The notes under the pieces are model-generated. The model was not told where the DNA came from, searched no databases, and was given only the letters and a program-made list of their open reading frames with translations. A program made the translations under genes and the position numbers. A stretch of 64,000 nucleotides of DNA, taken from Anthopleura xanthogrammica (Eukaryota > Cnidaria > Anthozoa > Actiniaria > Actiniidae). Shown here in pieces: positions 62,681 to 64,000 of the stretch (the first letter of the stretch is position 1; every line of letters begins with the position of its first letter). The stretch spans positions 12,908,400 to 12,972,399 of the forward strand of contig OZ025211.1 of assembly GCA_964019055.1 (NCBI GenBank), written 5' to 3'.

Positions 62681-64000
62681 ATGACCTTTTCTCAGCAAAA
62701 ATGCTTTTTTCTCAGCAAAACACTCTTTTTCTCACCACAAATGTGCTGTTCGCGCCCAAAATGTGCTTTTAGCAGTGAAAACGTCGTGTTATTGGCAAAA
62801 GAAAATTCCCAGCCAAAAAAAAATTTCAATCCAAAAACACCTTTTTTCACCAAAAATCTCATTTTCTCACCAAAAACTTCATTTTATCAGCCAAAACGTC
62901 GTGTTTTCAGCCAATACGTTGTTTTCACCAGCAGTAATGTCGTGTTTTTGGCAAAAAAGTCATCCCATCAGCAAAAAACCTCATTGTTAGGGTTAAAATG
63001 ACCTTTTTTCAGCAAAAATGCTTTTTTCTCAGCAAAACATTCTTTTTCTCACCACAAATGTGCTGTTCGCGCCCAAAATGTGCTTTTAGCAGTGAAAACG
63101 TCGTGTTATCGGCAAAAGAAAATTCTCAGCCAAAAAAAAATGTTCAGCCAAAAACACCTTTTTTCACCAAAAATCTCATTTTCTCACCAAAAACTTCATT
63201 TTATCAGCCAAAACGTCGTGTTTTCAGCCAATACGTTGTTTTCACCAGCAGTAATGTCGTGTTTTTGGCAAAAAAGTCATCCCATCAGCAAAAAACCTCA
63301 TTGTTAGGGTTAAAATGACCTTTTCTCAGCAAAAATGCTTTTTTCTCAGCAAAACACTCTTTTTCTCACCACAAATGTGCTGTTCGCGCCCAAAATGTGC
63401 TTTTAGCAGTGAAAACGTCGTGTTATCGGCAAAAGAAATTTCTCAGCCAAAAAAAAATGTTCAGCAAAAAACACCTTTTTTCACCAAAAATCTCATTTTC
63501 TCACCAAAAACTTCATTTTATCAGCCAAAACGTCGTGTTTTCAGCCAATACGTTGTTTTCACCAGCAATAATGTCGTGTTTTTGGCAAAAAAGTCATCCC
63601 ATCAGCAAAAAACCTCATTGTTAGGGTTAAAATGACCTTTTTTCAGCAAAACTGCTTTTTTCTCAGCAAAACACTCTTTTTCTCACCACAAATGTGCTGT
63701 TCGCGCCCAAAATGTGCTTTTAGCAGTGAAAACGTCGTGTTATCGGCAAAAGGAAATTCTCAGCCAAAAAAAAATGTTCAGCAAAAAACAACTTTTTTCA
63801 CCAAAAATCTCATTTTCTCACCAAAAACTTCATTTTATCAGCCAAAACGTCGTGTTTTCAGCCAATACGTTGTTTTCACCAGCAGTAATGTCGTGTTTTT
63901 GGCAAAAAAGTCATCCCATCAGCAAAAAACCTCATTGTTAGGGTTAAAATGACCTTTTTTCAGCAAAAATGCTTTTTTCTCAGCAAAACACTCTTTTTCT

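Larger units (their letters stand above)
39187..64000 (+). repeat. 317-bp satellite DNA array, right arm
   Basis: Continuation of the same satellite after the LINE insertion, about 78 copies by length, same orientation and same phase: the first bases TTAAAATGACC resume exactly where the left arm stopped at 37568, allowing for the 8-bp target duplication. The arm runs off the right edge in mid-monomer at 64000. It holds many 318-bp monomers at 39-48 kb and a subfamily with CAGCAGTAATG in place of CAGCAATAATG from about 50.7 kb onward. No genes or other inserts were seen. Confidence 0.98.

Noticed and set aside
1..64000. Whole array as an assembly artefact
   Set aside because: Copies carry many distinct, position-specific variants and a unique LINE with a correct target duplication, which favours a real array; individual perfect duplications such as 11069-12932 still need read support.

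Overview
This 64 kb window is almost entirely one tandem satellite DNA, so it is eukaryotic. The basic monomer is 317 bp, and roughly 200 head-to-tail copies fill 1-37568 and 39187-64000 in a single orientation. The array runs off both ends of the window. The only non-satellite sequence is a 1.6 kb, 5'-truncated non-LTR retrotransposon (LINE) of the CR1/L2 group at 37569-39186. It is inserted cleanly into one monomer and flanked by an 8-bp target-site duplication, TTAAAATG. No host gene, rRNA, tRNA or CRISPR array was seen.

Organism: the reverse transcriptase has the LDLSAAFDTIDH / GVPQGSCLGPLLF / YADD pattern and the (ATT)n tail known from CR1/L2-type LINEs of animals, mostly aquatic invertebrates and fishes. 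A metazoan, perhaps a marine invertebrate such as a cnidarian, is my best inference, and the species level is not supported. The monomer is about 36% GC by hand count, with strong C-over-G skew on the given strand (about 73 C to 42 G per monomer).

Satellite architecture: each monomer looks like about 16 degenerate ~20-bp subunits in which a T-run, a CAGC/CACC core and an A-run alternate. A- and T-tracts therefore fall about every 10 bp, close to one helical turn. Most length variants change by 20 bp (297, 277 and 337 bp forms). Other variants arise from a poly-A run (316-318 bp) or from one 135-bp deletion (182 bp form). Nearly every monomer carries one TTAGGGTTA, which is 1.5 metazoan telomere repeats and fits the known TRF Myb-domain consensus.

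Layout: 0-8 kb has overlapping duplications at 2475 and 4949 bp offsets. 8-11 kb is mostly simple monomers. 11-20 kb is rich in 297/277-bp forms and contains a perfect-looking 932-bp tandem duplication. 21-30 kb has 817-bp and ~4.5 kb duplications carrying 182-bp monomers. 30.6-37.25 kb is a nested ~3.2-3.5 kb higher-order repeat, followed by the LINE. 39-50 kb has 318-bp forms and 2225- and 638-bp duplications. 51-64 kb contains stretches of a strictly alternating 634-bp dimer. This is the pattern expected from repeated unequal exchange and local amplification. The many 75-106 residue open frames are a by-product of the monomer composition and are not annotated as genes. All identity statements are from reading by eye.
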